Assembly: GCA_963978895.1 (NCBI GenBank)
Contig: OZ022238.1
Location: 41,815,134-41,879,133, forward strand
Direction: 5' to 3'
Length of the DNA stretch: 64,000 bases
Source of the DNA: Erpobdella octoculata
Lineage: Eukaryota; Annelida; Clitellata; Hirudinida; Erpobdellidae
The notes under the pieces were generated by a model. The model was given only the letters and a program-made list of their open reading frames with translations. It ran no database searches and was not told the origin of the DNA. A program made the translations under genes and the position numbers. Positions 1 to 54,231 of this stretch are shown one piece after another (within the stretch, counting starts at the first letter, position 1; every line of letters begins with the position of its first letter).

Positions 1-478
1 ATGAGAATATGTATGTAAGTATAGATGTCCTTTATGCATTGCTACACCATTCATTCAATCGTAGTGCAATTTTACACAAACTTGAGAGGCAATGGTAGAA
101 GGTTTTTGTGAAAAAAAAAATTGAAATCGGTCCCAAAATGAGCAGAGCGGGAGAGCGATATTGATGAAATTTGGCAAGGAGGTAGTTTTCATACAGGGGA
201 TGAATGTTAAGAATGTTTGGACTCCCAACTCCGATCTCCCGGCTCAGGTAGGCTAAAAAACTGAAAGCGAGAGATAGAGCGGGAAAGAGAAAGCGACCGA
301 GAACGGGAAATTAACCGGGAGCGGGAAAGCGACCGGGAGCTGGAAAACAACCGAGAGCCGGAAAGCGACCGCGAACGCAACGGGAACGGGAAAGCGGAGA
401 AGGAAACGGGAGCGAGAGAGACAAACATTAGAAAAACCTCTAAAAACCCCGGGCAACGCCGGGTGCCCCCGCTAGTAT
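1..478 (-). repeat. Dispersed repeat family R1, copy A (inverted)
   Basis: Read on the minus strand, this copy begins near 478 with the family's head, a six-base stem around CGTTGC (ACCCGG...CCGGGT in better copies). A short T-rich stretch follows, then a GC-rich minisatellite of CCCGTTCCCG-like units. The tail, near positions 1-150, carries a conserved block containing GTAGCAATGCATAAAG. Similar heads or tails occur near 1926, 3809, 9694, 13727, 25440, 51778 and 62586. The GC-rich core stands out from the AT-rich surroundings. It has no coding capacity, although the core translates into Arg-Ser/Pro-rich nonsense frames. The mechanism class is unknown; a non-autonomous retroposon or MITE is possible. 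Confidence 0.7.
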
Positions 479-486
479 ATATATAA

Positions 487-600
487 CGAAGTTTCGGAAA
501 ATTGTTGGAAAATGTACCTCCGACTACCCATTCCCCCTGCTGGTAAATGGAGGAGAAAAACAGGGTTTGTTGCCCCTACCCAAAGGATTTGTTAAAACAA
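487..600. repeat. Degenerate dispersed repeat R4, fragment
   Basis: This segment carries the pattern CTCCGACTACCC, then CCCC, then a short gap and an A-rich stretch. The same pattern recurs near 1245-1420, 36060-36300 and 37930-38060, sometimes as adjacent units of about 90 bases with a recognisable GTCATCAGCTATTTT-like segment. It appears to be an old tandem-structured interspersed repeat. Confidence 0.4.
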
Positions 601-761
601 AATTTATGACCTCATTTTGGATTTGTACGATGTGTACTTGACATTGGCTGGAATAGTTTTAGAGCATGCTGTTTTTTTTTTACAACGTATAGTAAAAGCT
701 TATTTTGTTACGGTGATTGGAACTGTAATGGATGTTAATGATAGTTTCAGATCAGATTACT

Positions 762-932
762 CAACTCCGCTTCGCTAATTGCGAGCCAGTCCCAAGCCTG
801 GAAAAAAGAAGAGGGAAAAGTTAAAAAGATCAAATTATGATCCACGACAGGAAGAACTTAGGTGCTTCCTACATACAGCCATTTCAGTCTTAAAACACCT
901 GGTGTAAAGGACTATAAACTACTATGAAAAAA
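762..932 (-). repeat. Short interspersed repeat R3, copy 1
   Basis: Read on the minus strand, this about 170-base segment matches 26700-26875 closely. Shared landmarks are TTTACACCAGGTG, AGGAAGCACCTAAGT and GACTGGCTCGCAATTA. No terminal inverted repeats or coding frame were seen. A SINE-like nature is possible, but I could not find convincing Pol III promoter boxes. Confidence 0.6.
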
Positions 933-1925
933 AATCAGATTACTGGTAGATTGTTCTGTATTTCTGGTCACCTTTATTAAAAACTTGTCAATGTTGCTTT
1001 AGTTTCGGAAAGGGGTTCATAAAAATATAACGACAAAAAGTGCATTAAATAAAAATAATCAATATTTATCGTAAATCTTTGCATTATAGAATTAATTTTC
1101 TGTTTTCTTTTTAATTTAAACACAATCTGCAATTTTATATAGGTACATCTAATCTGATATTTTAGGTTTTGGAGGCTGACGTTGTTTTTTATGGATAGAC
1201 CCACTAAACACTATGGTGGTATGTGGTTTATTAAAAACGTATGGAAAAACAACCTCCGGATATCCCCCCTCCCCGGTCATCCGCTATCAGCTGTTTTAGA
1301 AAAAAAATAAAAAAGGGTTTTGAAAAGTAGCTGTGACTACCCTTTTTCCTGGTCACCAATTTTTAGGGAAGAAAAAGTAGAAAAAAAGATTTGAAAATTT
1401 AAATTTTTTGAGAAATAGGTGGGTTCTGAGAACAAGTTTTATCCCAAGGTTTTCTTAAATGTTTGCCGTGATGAGCTAATTTTAAAGCACAATACAATAT
1501 AGTGGTGATAGATAACCAAAATTCCCAATATCGGAACCATTCCTGAAGTCTAATATAATCTATGCACTTAAAGTGCTGTTAAAGGATTTGCATAGAATAC
1601 TTTCTTCAATCTCTCTCTTTATGGTGTTGATATTTTACGTTTAATCAGCTAATTATCATTCATTAATTCACAAGCACTAAAGTAAAATCTAACTAAAAAG
1701 TTTGTATATAAGTGAACGCTGCCAAAGTTAAATAGGTTTATATAATTCAAAAAAAGTACTAGGGGGAGGTTGCCTAAGTCGGAACGAATTTTATAAAAAG
1801 CTTCATGGTGCTTGCGTGTAATCACTAAATTTATTTTTTTATCAGTCAATTAAAATCACATTTCGAGAAGGAGTTGCAACAATCATAAAAAAAACATTTG
1901 TGGTTGTGTCATAATATTGATTTGC
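933..1925. other. Intergenic AT-rich DNA
   Basis: No gene is recognised. The stretch contains R4-like repeat sequence at about 1245-1420. At 1757-1785 there is an isolated motif, TAGGGGGAGGTTGCCTAAG, resembling the terminal repeat of the pogo-like element that starts near 2266. This suggests an older solo end or a nested copy. Confidence 0.5.
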
Positions 1926-2083
1926 GCTAGTAGCGGGGGCACCCGGCGTTGCCCGGGGTTTTTAGAGGTTTTTATAATGTTTGTCTCTCTCGCTCCCGTT
2001 TCCTTCTCCGCTTTCCCGTTCCCGTTGCGTTCGCTTTCCCGTTCCCGTTGCGTTCGCGGTTGCTTTCCGGCTCTCGGAAAATT
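1926..2083 (+). repeat. Dispersed repeat family R1, copy B (3' truncated)
   Basis: The copy begins with the CACCCGGCGTTGCCCGGGG head, continues through TTTTTAGAGGTTTTT and a short GC-rich CCCGTTCCCGTTGCGTTCG core, and then stops abruptly. The conserved family tail is absent, so this is a truncated copy. Confidence 0.65.
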
Positions 2084-2659
2084 TTAAGATAAGTAGTTTT
2101 TTTTAAATTATTAAACCTGTTAATCGTTACACAAGTAAATTGCTGGATAGAGCAGCGTATTTCGCCGCCTCCCACAATGCAACTACTTTTACGAACTTTA
2201 TACATACAAGCTTACAACTGGATAAGGCAACGGATTTCGGCCCCCTGAAAAATTCTAAGACGTAGGGGGAGGTTGCTCAAGATGGCACGACTCACAAGAT
2301 GGAACGACGCGATTTACAATTAGGAGCTATACAAACTGCTAAATTTTTATTTTCAGTTTTCTGTAGTTCACATTTGCGCATGCAATGTTGTGATTTTTAT
2401 GTCAAAGTTCATAGCGATTGATATTTTATGCTAATAACAACAAATTTGTAATAATTGCTAAAAAAAAGTAAGTGCGGTTTTTTTTTTTCAAATTGCATCC
2501 CCACACACCCACGCATAATTTATTTTAGTATGGCCATTCATTAGGTAATTTCTTAAAGTTTTTCCGTGATCAAGTGATATGGGCGATAATTGAGGGATTA
2601 TTCTGCTGAAGCATCACAAACGTGGTGTTGCCATAGTTGCCCAAGATGGAATTTTTTAA

Positions 2660-2698
2660 GTTGCCTAAGATGGAATGCGTTCCATCTTAGGCAACTTC
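2660..2698. repeat. Near-perfect palindrome inside the pogo-like element
   Basis: Two arms of 17 bases, beginning AGTTGCCTAAGATGGAA, face each other across a four-base centre. The arm sequence matches the terminal repeats of the surrounding element. The structure probably marks two inverted termini or binding sites left by rearrangement within the transposon. Confidence 0.7.
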
Positions 2699-2746
2699 AT
2701 CTTGAAAGTGTTGTTATAACAAATTATTCTTTCTAAAAAGTCGCCC

Positions 2747-3501
2747 TTGCAACAACAAACTGAACCATCTGCTTCGCAAAGCATTGAATTACTGGCATCT
2801 TCAAGTAGTGTAAATTCTCCAACCAGCCCACGATTTTCACCACAAGAACTGTTTTCGATACCACAGGCACCAGCTAAAACTGACACTAGTAAATATAAAA
2901 GACGTGCAGAAACTTCAACGGTTCTAACAAGTTCTCCTTACAAATTGGCGTTAAGTGCAAAGAAAACCAAACAGCAAACTCCTAAACAATCATCTATGAA
3001 AGGAAGTAAGCCTGGAAATCCGGCCAAGAAGGTGAAATTTACTCCAAAAACTGGAAATCCTTCCAAGAATGTGAAACTTGCAACAAAATTTGAAAAAAAA
3101 AAACGACGACTAATGCACCAGAACTAATTGCAGGACCATCTAATACTAGAATGTGTGAAGAACCGGATGAAGAACCAGAACCTGGTGCACTTGCCTTTCA
3201 GCAACCTAACAGTGACATGGAAACGGAAATGCCAATATCTAAAGAATCCATCGCAGTTAACGATTACGGGATAATTAAATTTTTGTGCAAAAGAAAAGTT
3301 GTCCACTATATTCGGCAAATACAGCCAGTTGATGATGACCATGAAATTGAAGGTGATTGGATGGTGAAATATCTGAGAAGACAAAATCAACGTGATTTCT
3401 ACTTCATTGTACCTGAAAATGCTGAATGTTTTGAATTGAATCATAATGACATAATCATGAAACTTCAAAGCCTGTTAATGAAGCTAAAACAGCAAGGCTA
3501 G
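2747..3501 (+). pseudogene. Transposase C-terminal remnant, frameshifted
   Basis: An open frame starting near 2747 contains the phrase TSTVLTSSPYKLALS, followed by Lys-rich sequence. Motifs of this kind are common in the C-terminal tail of Tigger/Jerky-type transposases of invertebrates. The frame breaks in a run of adenines at about 3091-3101. After a one-base shift the frame continues to 3501 and includes FLCKRKVVHYI and an acidic, aromatic segment. A single slippage in the A-run therefore explains two apparent proteins. No DDE catalytic core lies upstream, so the remnant is non-functional as a transposase. A domesticated host gene is less likely given the frameshift and flanking terminal repeats. 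Confidence 0.55.
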
Positions 3502-3808
3502 CTCGAAATATTACTTTTCCTGTAAATCTGTCGATTTACCCAAACTTGAACTAGGGTAACAAAAGTCAAACCAACAACATTTTACTCCATTTGTAGTTTA
3601 CATCGTTTTATTACTTTTCAGTAGTCAGTAGTTGGGCAGTGAGCCATAGGCCATAATTGTTTTAGTTACAAAAATAAAATAAAATAATAAAATAAAATAA
3701 TTTGTTGATGTTATTGTGTGTTTGAATGCTAAAAATATTATTTTCTGTGTTTGTTCCAGTTTGGGAAACTATAATCATTTCATCTTGGGCAACCAGCTTC
3801 CTAAGCTA

Positions 3809-4214
3809 CTAGCGAGGTACCAGGTGTTGTCCGGGGGTTTTCTCTGGCGTTCCCGTTCCCGTTTCCTTTCCCACTTGCTCTCCCGCTCCCGTTTCCGCTT
3901 GCTCTCCCGCTCCTGTTTCCGCTTGCTCTCCCGCTCCCGTTTCCGCTTGCTCTCCCGCTGCCATCGCTTTCCCGCTTCTTTTCCATTTCCTGCTCGCTCT
4001 ACCGCTCCTAGTCGCTTTTCCGTTGCAGTTTATCTCCAGTTCCAGCTTCATCTTGCTCTCCCTTTCCCGTTTCCGCTCGCTTTGTGACCGATTTCACTTT
4101 TTTTTCACAAAAACCTTCCAATAATGACTCTCACTCAATGTGAGAATTTTGTTATGATCGGATGTAGCAATGCATAAAGAAAGACAGAGACATTCATTGT
4201 TATATATACAGATT
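3809..4214 (+). repeat. Dispersed repeat family R1, copy C (complete)
   Basis: A degraded head (ACCAGGTGTTGTCCGGG) leads into a minisatellite of about 24-base units, roughly three copies around 3875-3960, containing TTGCTCTCCCGCTCC. The conserved tail follows: a gatttcac and T-run segment, ACAAAAACCTTCC, and finally GTAGCAATGCATAAAG ending in a short TA run. This shows the family's full length to be about 400 bases plus variable core repeats. Confidence 0.7.
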
Positions 4215-5198
4215 TTCGAATCATATAAGCCAAGCTACTTCTAAATCAATATGTATTAAATAAATTTATTATAAATTTTTAAAATTAAAATATCGCTTTA
4301 TGTAAAAGTTTTTAATTCCTAAAAATCAGGGGGCGCAGATGCATGCTGGTCGGATGGCTTCCGAAGAAGCACGAAAGCTCAGAGCTTTGAATTGTTTTTG
4401 GAAATTTGACTGTTTCACAATGATAAAAATTTAAGAAAGTTTTGCATTTAGTTAAAAAAATTAATTTTTTTTCCTGAAAGTTCAACCCATAATTAAGTTG
4501 TCTGGAGTTAATAAATTAGAAGGAAAAGTTCACTGATAGAGTTCATGTGGAAAAATAACTTGCCAAATGTAACCTTGATACCTGGAGTTAAAACTCAAAT
4601 TTCCCCAGATATAAAGAAAAAACTCCAACTTATCAGCCACCTAAAAACTTTTTGAAAGTGCAATCAAAAATTTATTCTCATTTGCTTTAATTTTACACGG
4701 CAAAGTCGTTGTTATTTCACCCCTTTGTTTATCAAGACAAAAAAATACACTTACAGGTTAATTATTTGGTATAATTTATTACAATGATTGTAATAATCAA
4801 CTAGCTTGTTTTTGCTGAGCATTCAATATAGTTTGCCCCTACAGGAGGTTTTTATGAATATTGTTAAAGAAAGCATTTTTTTATAAATACAGGTTTATTT
4901 AAAAAAATTAGTTTACGACATTGGCTTTAAATAAAATTGATTGATTAAAAATGCACTTTGATGTTACTGCATATACAGGAAATAGTTCTGCAACAAATTT
5001 TTAAAGCCCATTTTAATGTCTGGAAAATTTCAAACCCACCCCTTGTACCGCAACATTTTGACATTAGCAAGCCACTTTCAAAACATGATAAAGGTAAATT
5101 AAACCAACAAGGAGATCACTTCTAAGCTAACAACCACTTGACCTGCCAATAATTTTTAATTGAACACAAGCCAGTTCACAAAAACTATTTGAAAAGAT
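4215..5198. other. Intergenic region downstream of RPL22
   Basis: AT-rich sequence. I see no gene, RNA gene or recognisable mobile element. The part nearest 5200 lies just beyond the RPL22 polyadenylation signal. Confidence 0.5.
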
Positions 5199-5204
5199 TT
5201 TATT
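5199..5204 (-). terminator. RPL22 polyadenylation signal
   Basis: TTTATT on the plus strand reads AATAAA on the minus strand, about 8 bases past the RPL22 stop codon. A very short 3' UTR is typical of ribosomal protein genes. Confidence 0.7.
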
Positions 5205-5211
5205 GAGGTAA

Positions 5212-6069
5212 TTATTCCTTGTCATCATCATCATCTTCTTCCTCGTTATTGATCTGGAAGTAACGCAACTCATATGAATCTTTGGCATTGGCAACAACCC
5301 TCAGCCAATCTCTCAGATTGTTTTTCTTAAGAAACTTTTTCATCAGGTACTTCAGATATCTGTAAAATAATCATAAAATTAAACATCATTTTTTTACAAC
5401 AAGACAACAACAAAGATAATAATTACCTCTTAGAAAACGGAATATTGGCTGAAACAATAAGCTTAGCCTTTTCTTTTGTAAGTGTAACATTTGATCCAAG
5501 ATTACCAGTCTTGTTATTAACCTTTATCCTCTCAAGAAGGTATTTTTCCTGTAAATAGAAATATTCAACGTTAGATTAACTGACTAATGGAGGAAATACA
5601 AACATCACAGTAACACTGTTAATCATTTACCAATGTTGCACAATCCATAATGCCATCTTCAACTGGGTGAGTACAATCCACAGTGAATTTCAGCAGGGAG
5701 ACCTTTTTTCCCTTGTTATTCTTGCTAACCTTAACAGGTTTCTACAAAATTTGAAACATAGTTTATAATGAGACTCAAGGTTGCATTACAAAATCATTTT
5801 AGCTGCTGTTTTATTTGTTTATAAATTACATAAATTTGTTATATAAAATAAATTATAACTGTGCTTTTTTCTTAAAATTTAGCTGCAAAATTAAGTAAAT
5901 AACATTAAAAATAGATAATCAGTGAACTTCAACAGAGGCAAATTAGCAACAAAAAGCTTTCTCCTTTACAAAACTTTTTCAAAACGTTTTATTCCTTTCC
6001 CTAAAGTGAAAAATTATCATTTGTTATTATTTATTAAATACTTACACGAAAACTTTGAGCGGCAACCAT
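5212..6069 (-). CDS. RPL22: 60S ribosomal protein L22 (eL22)
   Basis: Structural protein of the large cytosolic ribosomal subunit. Four exons on the minus strand, 6069-6046, 5741-5631, 5548-5427 and 5359-5212, join with matching phases and GT-AG borders into 134 aa (human eL22 is 128 aa). Diagnostic segments are [15 protein letters not shown] in exon 2, [15 protein letters not shown] in exon 3, and [20 protein letters not shown] with YELRYFQIN in exon 4. The protein ends in the acidic tail usual for this family ([10 protein letters not shown]). The start Met lies at the end of a short 8-codon first exon. The basic N-terminus is shorter than in vertebrates. The gene is divergent from GBF1. Nothing looks broken, so it is presumably functional. 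Confidence 0.97.
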
Positions 6070-6110
6070 TTCGAAACGGACGTCGCTTCGCTTCAACTCC
6101 ACGTTGTTTG

Positions 6111-6117
6111 AAAAAGG
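6111..6117 (-). promoter_or_regulatory. Candidate 5'TOP-type transcription start of RPL22
   Basis: The minus strand reads TTTCCTTTTTC about 45 bases upstream of the RPL22 ATG. A C followed by a pyrimidine tract is the expected start of a TOP mRNA in ribosomal protein genes. This is inferred from motif and position only. Confidence 0.4.
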
Positions 6118-7012
6118 AAACGGTGTTTTTCAGATGTAAACAGGATAGATACCTGGTATAAATATTAAGGCGTATAACTTTTATTTTAAATTATTAAAAT
6201 TATAGTTAATTATATTTAGAACATTTTTTTTAATTTGTATATTTAAATAAATAAAAACATTCTAAATTACAGAAATGTTTTTTGTTAACTTATTGACTAA
6301 TTTTTTTATTTTAATAATATAAAATTACTTTTAAAATTAAAATAACTTGTCGCGATGTGCGATTTGTCTTGATAAAGTGACGTATTGTTTTTTTTATTAA
6401 TGACATACTCGGTCTGATAAGTTTCTTATTAAAAGTGGTAAGTTGTAGTTGTCTCCATTGAGTTTCACAATATATTAATACCTTGTTTATAAAATTATCC
6501 ATAATCGAGGCGAATGGAAAGTTACACAGATGCGAGTCTCGTGTTACTAACTTCATACGTGGTGTATATTGTTTACGTCTTTTCGTTGTTATTATTTTCT
6601 ATTCTGTTTGCATCTCTATTGATCATTTGGACATATTCTGTTTTTATTTCACATGTACTTGTTTATTTTGATTATTTATGCTGAAGTTTTTATTATAAAA
6701 TATTGAGATTATATGAATTTTTACATATGTTGTTTTTCAGGTCTTCTGAGTTACCTGGATTTAATTTGCTAGACAGGTTCATGATATTATTTTATTATAT
6801 TCAATTCATTTTTTAAAAGTAGAGTTATGATTTTCTAGAATTGTATAGTGGAAGTTATTTTTGTATTATTATTATTTGACAACTTATATTTATATAGCAC
6901 TATGTTGCGTAGCTCTATTAGACTAGTAATAGTTTCAGCATAAAAACATGTATAAAAAAATTGTAGAAGAACTTTAATTGTAAAAAAATTATTCGTTTTT
7001 ACCACTAGAAGA
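6118..7012. promoter_or_regulatory. Divergent promoter interval between RPL22 and GBF1
   Basis: About 0.9 kb separates the two divergent start codons. No coding sequence was found. The sequence TTTTTACCACTAG ends just upstream of the GBF1 ATG and looks like a splice acceptor. GBF1 probably therefore has at least one non-coding 5' exon somewhere in this interval, but I could not place its donor with confidence. Confidence 0.45.
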
Positions 7013-31055
<24,043 letters not shown>

Positions 31056-31441
31056 TATCAAAGTATTTAGAATGTAAAGCAATCTTTGGTCTCCTAAAAA
31101 TAACTGAGATATTTTTTTTAATTTCAATTTGAGGTAAAAATAGATCCAACTGGTCAATAGAACATGAAATACTGCATCAAAGAAATTCCTTTTTGGATGC
31201 TTCATTCTCCATGCGTCTGCTAAATTGCACTTTAACATTGTATATATACATACATATATGTTATGATAAATGTTATTGTGAATCAAAAACGTGGTAATTA
31301 AATTTATTTATTACAAAATTTTAATTTTTTGTTGATTTTATGACATTTAATTGATCGGTGAAAGAGAGTTGATTATTTTATTATATCTAAAGATAAATTT
31401 TAATGTAACATATCTGTGTAAAGTAGTTTGTTATACGTACA

Positions 31442-31455
31442 AATAAATTTTTATT
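31442..31455. terminator. Back-to-back polyadenylation signals of convergent genes
   Basis: AATAAA on the plus strand (31442-31447) is followed two bases later by TTTATT (31450-31455), which is AATAAA on the minus strand. The site lies about 390 bases past the GBF1 stop and about 285 bases past the stop of the convergent gene. Both could use it, giving overlapping 3' UTRs. Inferred from motif and position. Confidence 0.45.
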
Positions 31456-31737
31456 CGCCCATGTTCTCCTAGCTTTTCTTTCAATCTGTAATCAAATTTA
31501 CAATGCCCCGCGTTTTATCAAACGGCGTTTTCAGAACTCCTTTTGTGATTCCCATTTACATATTACGTTTTTGAGTACGCCCATTAAAGAGGTTAATATT
31601 TCAAGTCCCTTTCTTAAATCTTTGCATTTCGCATGGACAAACCATAAAATCGAAACAATTGGTATTTAAGTGGTTTAATTTGAAGTTATTGAGGCAACTG
31701 AAAGATGTCTTGCTGATCAATAATAATAATAATGAAT

Positions 31738-50704
<18,967 letters not shown>

Positions 50705-53677
50705 CTAGATTGATGGAAAGAAATAGGATTTTTTTTGTTTATGGGGGGTGGAGCGAGTATATAGAGAGGCACTCTCGATTGTGAAACAACCATTTAAAGG
50801 TGAATAAATCATTTCAACCTAATGGACATTGTACATGAAAAAATAAACCGGATGAATGCGGCAGTGAGAAAGTTCACCATAAACATAAACCGACAGCCAT
50901 TAACTCCCTGCTCCGAGTTTCTCCACATTACACGGATGGAAGAACACCGGAGGCTGTAATCGCTACTAGCAAGCAAGTAAGCATTTCAGATGCTCGCATT
51001 GTAATTTTGTTAGAAAAATACACTCAAAAACTGAAAATCGATGTTCTATCATATTTTTCTTAAGAGCATCTCATTTACGGCGTCATCCCGCCGAAACTAC
51101 CCGGCTAGGTCGCGATCTTCTGGAATCACCATTTAAGTCGCGATAAAATTCCAGCTGCCCTTGATGGGCACGCAGCGTCGTAAAAGAAGAAGATATGAAG
51201 GAGATGAGCCTATCTGTTCCAGCATACAAATGAAAAAATATAAAAAAAGGGAGGAGGGGAGGGGGAAGGAGGAGGGGGATGTCATCATTGGACAAGACCC
51301 GGGAACCTGCTGATGCTACGCTTTGAAAAACAAGTTACTCAACCTATCGGTCTAACTGTTTGAATGACTGTAACTAATGAATTTCTGAGAGTGGACAAAT
51401 TGATGTGCATCTTTAATGAAAACGGATAAGTCGCTTGTGAGTGGACATTGTTACTGGAGGAGACGATCAATCGCTCTGTCACGTTCTTCCATGTTTGAGT
51501 GGCACATTTCTTTTTCATCATCATCACCATCGTAATCACCATCACCATCAACATCATCGTCATTGTCATCGTCGTCGACATCGTCATCATCATCGTCATC
51601 ATTACCACCACTACTACCATCATCATCGTCATCATCATCATCACCATCATTATTGCCATCAATTATTGTTGTTCTTTTAATAATAATTACAATATTATTA
51701 TTATTATTATTAATAGTTAAAAATGAAAATTATTTTAGGAATAATAATTAACGATAAAATTTTTTATTTTATTTTATTACCAGCGGGATACCCGGCGTTG
51801 CCCGGGGTTTTTCCTTCCTCGCTTGCTCTCCCACTCCCGGTCACTTTCTCGTTCCCGCTTGCTCTCCCGTTCTCAGTCGCTTTCCATTTCCCTTTCCCGC
51901 TTGCTCTTTCGCTCCCGGTTGCTTTTTCGTTCCCGCTTGCTCTTTCGCTCCCGGTTGCTTTTTCGTTCCCGCTTGCTCTTTCGCTCCCGGTTGCTTTTTT
52001 GTTTCCTCTTGCTTTCCCGTTCCCGCTTATTCTCCGTTCCCGCTCACGCTCGTTCTCCCGTTCCCGTTTCCGATGGCTCTCTCGCTTCCGCTCATTTTGA
52101 GACCGATCTCAATTTTTTTCACAAAAACCGTTCTCTATTGACTTTCACTATTTTCAGCAACTGCTAATTGCTGACTACCGTGGCCGACGCGTTATGCGAA
52201 ATTGCTGACATACGTATATACATACAGACATAGAAAATTATGTATGTTGATAAACTTTTGTTAAACTTTGTGGTTTGTTCTGCGTTTACAAGATTTTTTT
52301 TTACAAAAGTTTTGAAGTTTTTTTTTATTGGGAGCAAGGCTGAAAAACTTCAATAGTTACTATAGTTTTTTGTTCTGCTTTACTAAAAAACACTTTATCA
52401 ACATTTAAACATAAACAAATTGAAATTAGTTTTCATCTACGTAGTTTTTTTTATGCTAATTGCCAAACTTGCACACTGAAAGGAACCTTTGCAGTCAGGT
52501 TGACAATTCGTTGAAAGAGTCGCGTGCAGCTGTTGATTCAATCTCGCATGTTGTCTCAACTTCAACAAACAACAAGAAACGAGACTTTCAGCAATTATTT
52601 AAAACAATTTCTGTTTTTGAACTTTACAAAGAAACCATAAAATAAAGGCGAATCCTGTTTGGTCCAAAGAAAGGATAAAATAAAGACTTCAAACGTCCGT
52701 ATAATGTTTCGTCATGGGCGGTAGAACAGAACGGAGTGACCTTAACCTACCTCGATAAAATGTCGAACCAAAATATATAAAAACACCACCCCACTGAGAA
52801 ATGGTTTTAATTAAAAATCATTTATTTACTCAACAATTGAAAACGATCAAGATCATAAACTGGTCCCTAACAAATGAAGAGGTGATCAGTTTATTTAAGT
52901 ATCACGGGATGTTATACTTATAGAAAACAAGACCACGTTGCCTCCTAATCGGGACCGGTCATCAATCATACTCTGAAAGTTGATTCATCTTCTGACCCAC
53001 ACAGCACTCGTTTGACCTTATGTGTAATGTTATTTGATAAGCTGCTTGGTGAGGTGTTTCTTTATCGTCTGTGCAAAACGAACAACAATCTGTAAGAATT
53101 TCCGCTCTCTTTTTCTTTCTTGTTTATTTCCACGCGAACTGTCGATAACTTCTCAGAACTTCAACTAGTTTTAACCAATTATAACAAGACCAATCTACTG
53201 TACGTTGGTTCTATCTAGCACAACATTCTACCTGTATGAGTCATCCAATGAAGATGAATAACGTAGCTTGTACTCGAAGTCTGTCAGAGGCGTCCAACTT
53301 CAGCTTAGAACGGTAGAAAAAAGGCAGAAAAGAGCGAGATTACAATTTCCATATTCTACTATATATTGTCACAGCTCTGAGAATAATGCAACTTGTTCTT
53401 TTTTTAAAATAAATTTTAGACATTTGTACAACCACCTTTTTGACATCCAAAATTATAAATGCACACATTTACAAGCGTGGAAGACCACAGCACAGTACTG
53501 TTGAAAGATTCTCCTGACAGAGAATTTATAACCTTGACAAGAAAAGCCATTTATCACTCAATTTTTATCACTCTATTACATTTAATTATTAAAAGATTCA
53601 TTTTGTTGTTTTAAAAAAAAATCAAAACACGCAGGAAAAACACCTCAGCCTCACGTCATAAATCTCCGATTGTTTAC
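50705..53677. other. Upstream intron or intergenic DNA
   Basis: No exon could be linked with confidence. The stretch holds an unidentified GC-richer segment at 51080-51200, an imperfect (CATCAT)n array at 51517-51660, R1 copy G and AT-rich DNA from 52230 on. Confidence 0.5.
51778..52232 (+). repeat. Dispersed repeat family R1, copy G
   Basis: The head TACCCGGCGTTGCCCGGGG is intact. The core consists of about three copies of a 36-base unit (GCTCTTTCGCTCCCGGTTGC plus TTTTTCGTTCCCGCTT). The tail is partial: ACAAAAACCGTTC is present but the GCATAAAG end is lost. Confidence 0.75.
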
Positions 53678-53759
53678 CAACGGAACTCAAAAGCAGGAAG
53701 CAACGAAAGAAATTTTCAAACACAAGTTTTTCCTTCCGACTCATCGTGGCGTGCCGCAT
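53678..53759 (-). CDS. Candidate first coding exon (unlinked)
   Basis: The minus strand reads ATG at 53759 and again at 53744, giving MSRKEKLVFENFFRCFLLL, then a G|GTAAAC donor at 53677. This resembles a short signal-anchor start exon for the membrane-protein gene, but its end phase (1) does not match the first linked exon, so another exon would be needed. Speculative. Confidence 0.25.
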
Positions 53760-54065
53760 AAAAACTGTCCATGTTAATGAATTAACGACATGCTTTCCAT
53801 TTGAAGATACCGCCAGGGCGCTTAAAATCTTTTACGGCGCCAGAAAAGAAAGGAAATAAAACGAAGCTAACGCCAATGAATAAGCATCTCGTGTGATCAG
53901 CGTTTTTGAATTAACTTTAATGCTCGAATTTTCTGAATAATTGTTTTTACAGAATACAGTCAAGTGACAGAAGCTTTGTTAAGGCAGCCCACGCGTGCGC
54001 TTGTGCGTGTGTGGGTGAGAAAGTCAATGCTCCATGTATTGGTAAAATCACGTGCCCTGCGTTCT

Positions 54066-54231
54066 AGGTCAAGGTCACACACACAAATATTAGAGAAATT
54101 CAGAAAGTCGAATTCATGGAATGTAAATATTTAGCTGACATTTGAGCAAAACGACGTTCTTTCTGCAATTTAGCCTCCGGAGACTACGTTAGAACCAATT
54201 GGCAGCTGGCTAGAGGTCACGACCTAGGTCA
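54066..54231. promoter_or_regulatory. Cluster of AGGTCA nuclear-receptor half-sites
   Basis: Four perfect AGGTCA hexamers occur in 166 bases: 54066-54071, directly followed by 54072-54077 (a direct repeat with no spacer), 54214-54219 and 54226-54231. An AGGTCG follows at 54240. They could form binding sites for nuclear receptors. No adjacent promoter is known, so the role is inferred from motif density only. Confidence 0.3.

Larger units (their letters stand above)
2266..3801 (+). mobile_element. Decayed pogo/Tigger-like DNA transposon
   Basis: The ends are imperfect inverted repeats. The left end reads TAGGGGGAGGTTGCTCAAGATG. The reverse complement of the right end (near 3780-3801) contains GGTTGCCCAAGATG, with TA at the outer edges as in Tc1/mariner-pogo insertions. 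AAGATGGAA-type subterminal motifs recur near 2299, 2643 and 2667. Only a C-terminal transposase remnant (2747-3501) is left; the DNA-binding and DDE catalytic parts were not found, so an internal deletion is inferred. The superfamily call rests on C-terminal phrases typical of Tigger/Jerky transposases and is tentative. Confidence 0.55.

Noticed and set aside
5549..5630. A C/D-box snoRNA in an RPL22 intron
   Set aside because: The minus strand has GTGATGT, weakly like a C box, but no CTGA D box in a suitable position and no terminal stem.
51083..51295. Minus-strand open frame with a Pro/Leu-rich start
   Set aside because: Part lies in a purine/pyrimidine-biased tract and the rest looks like an unidentified repeat; no splice borders or protein similarity were seen.
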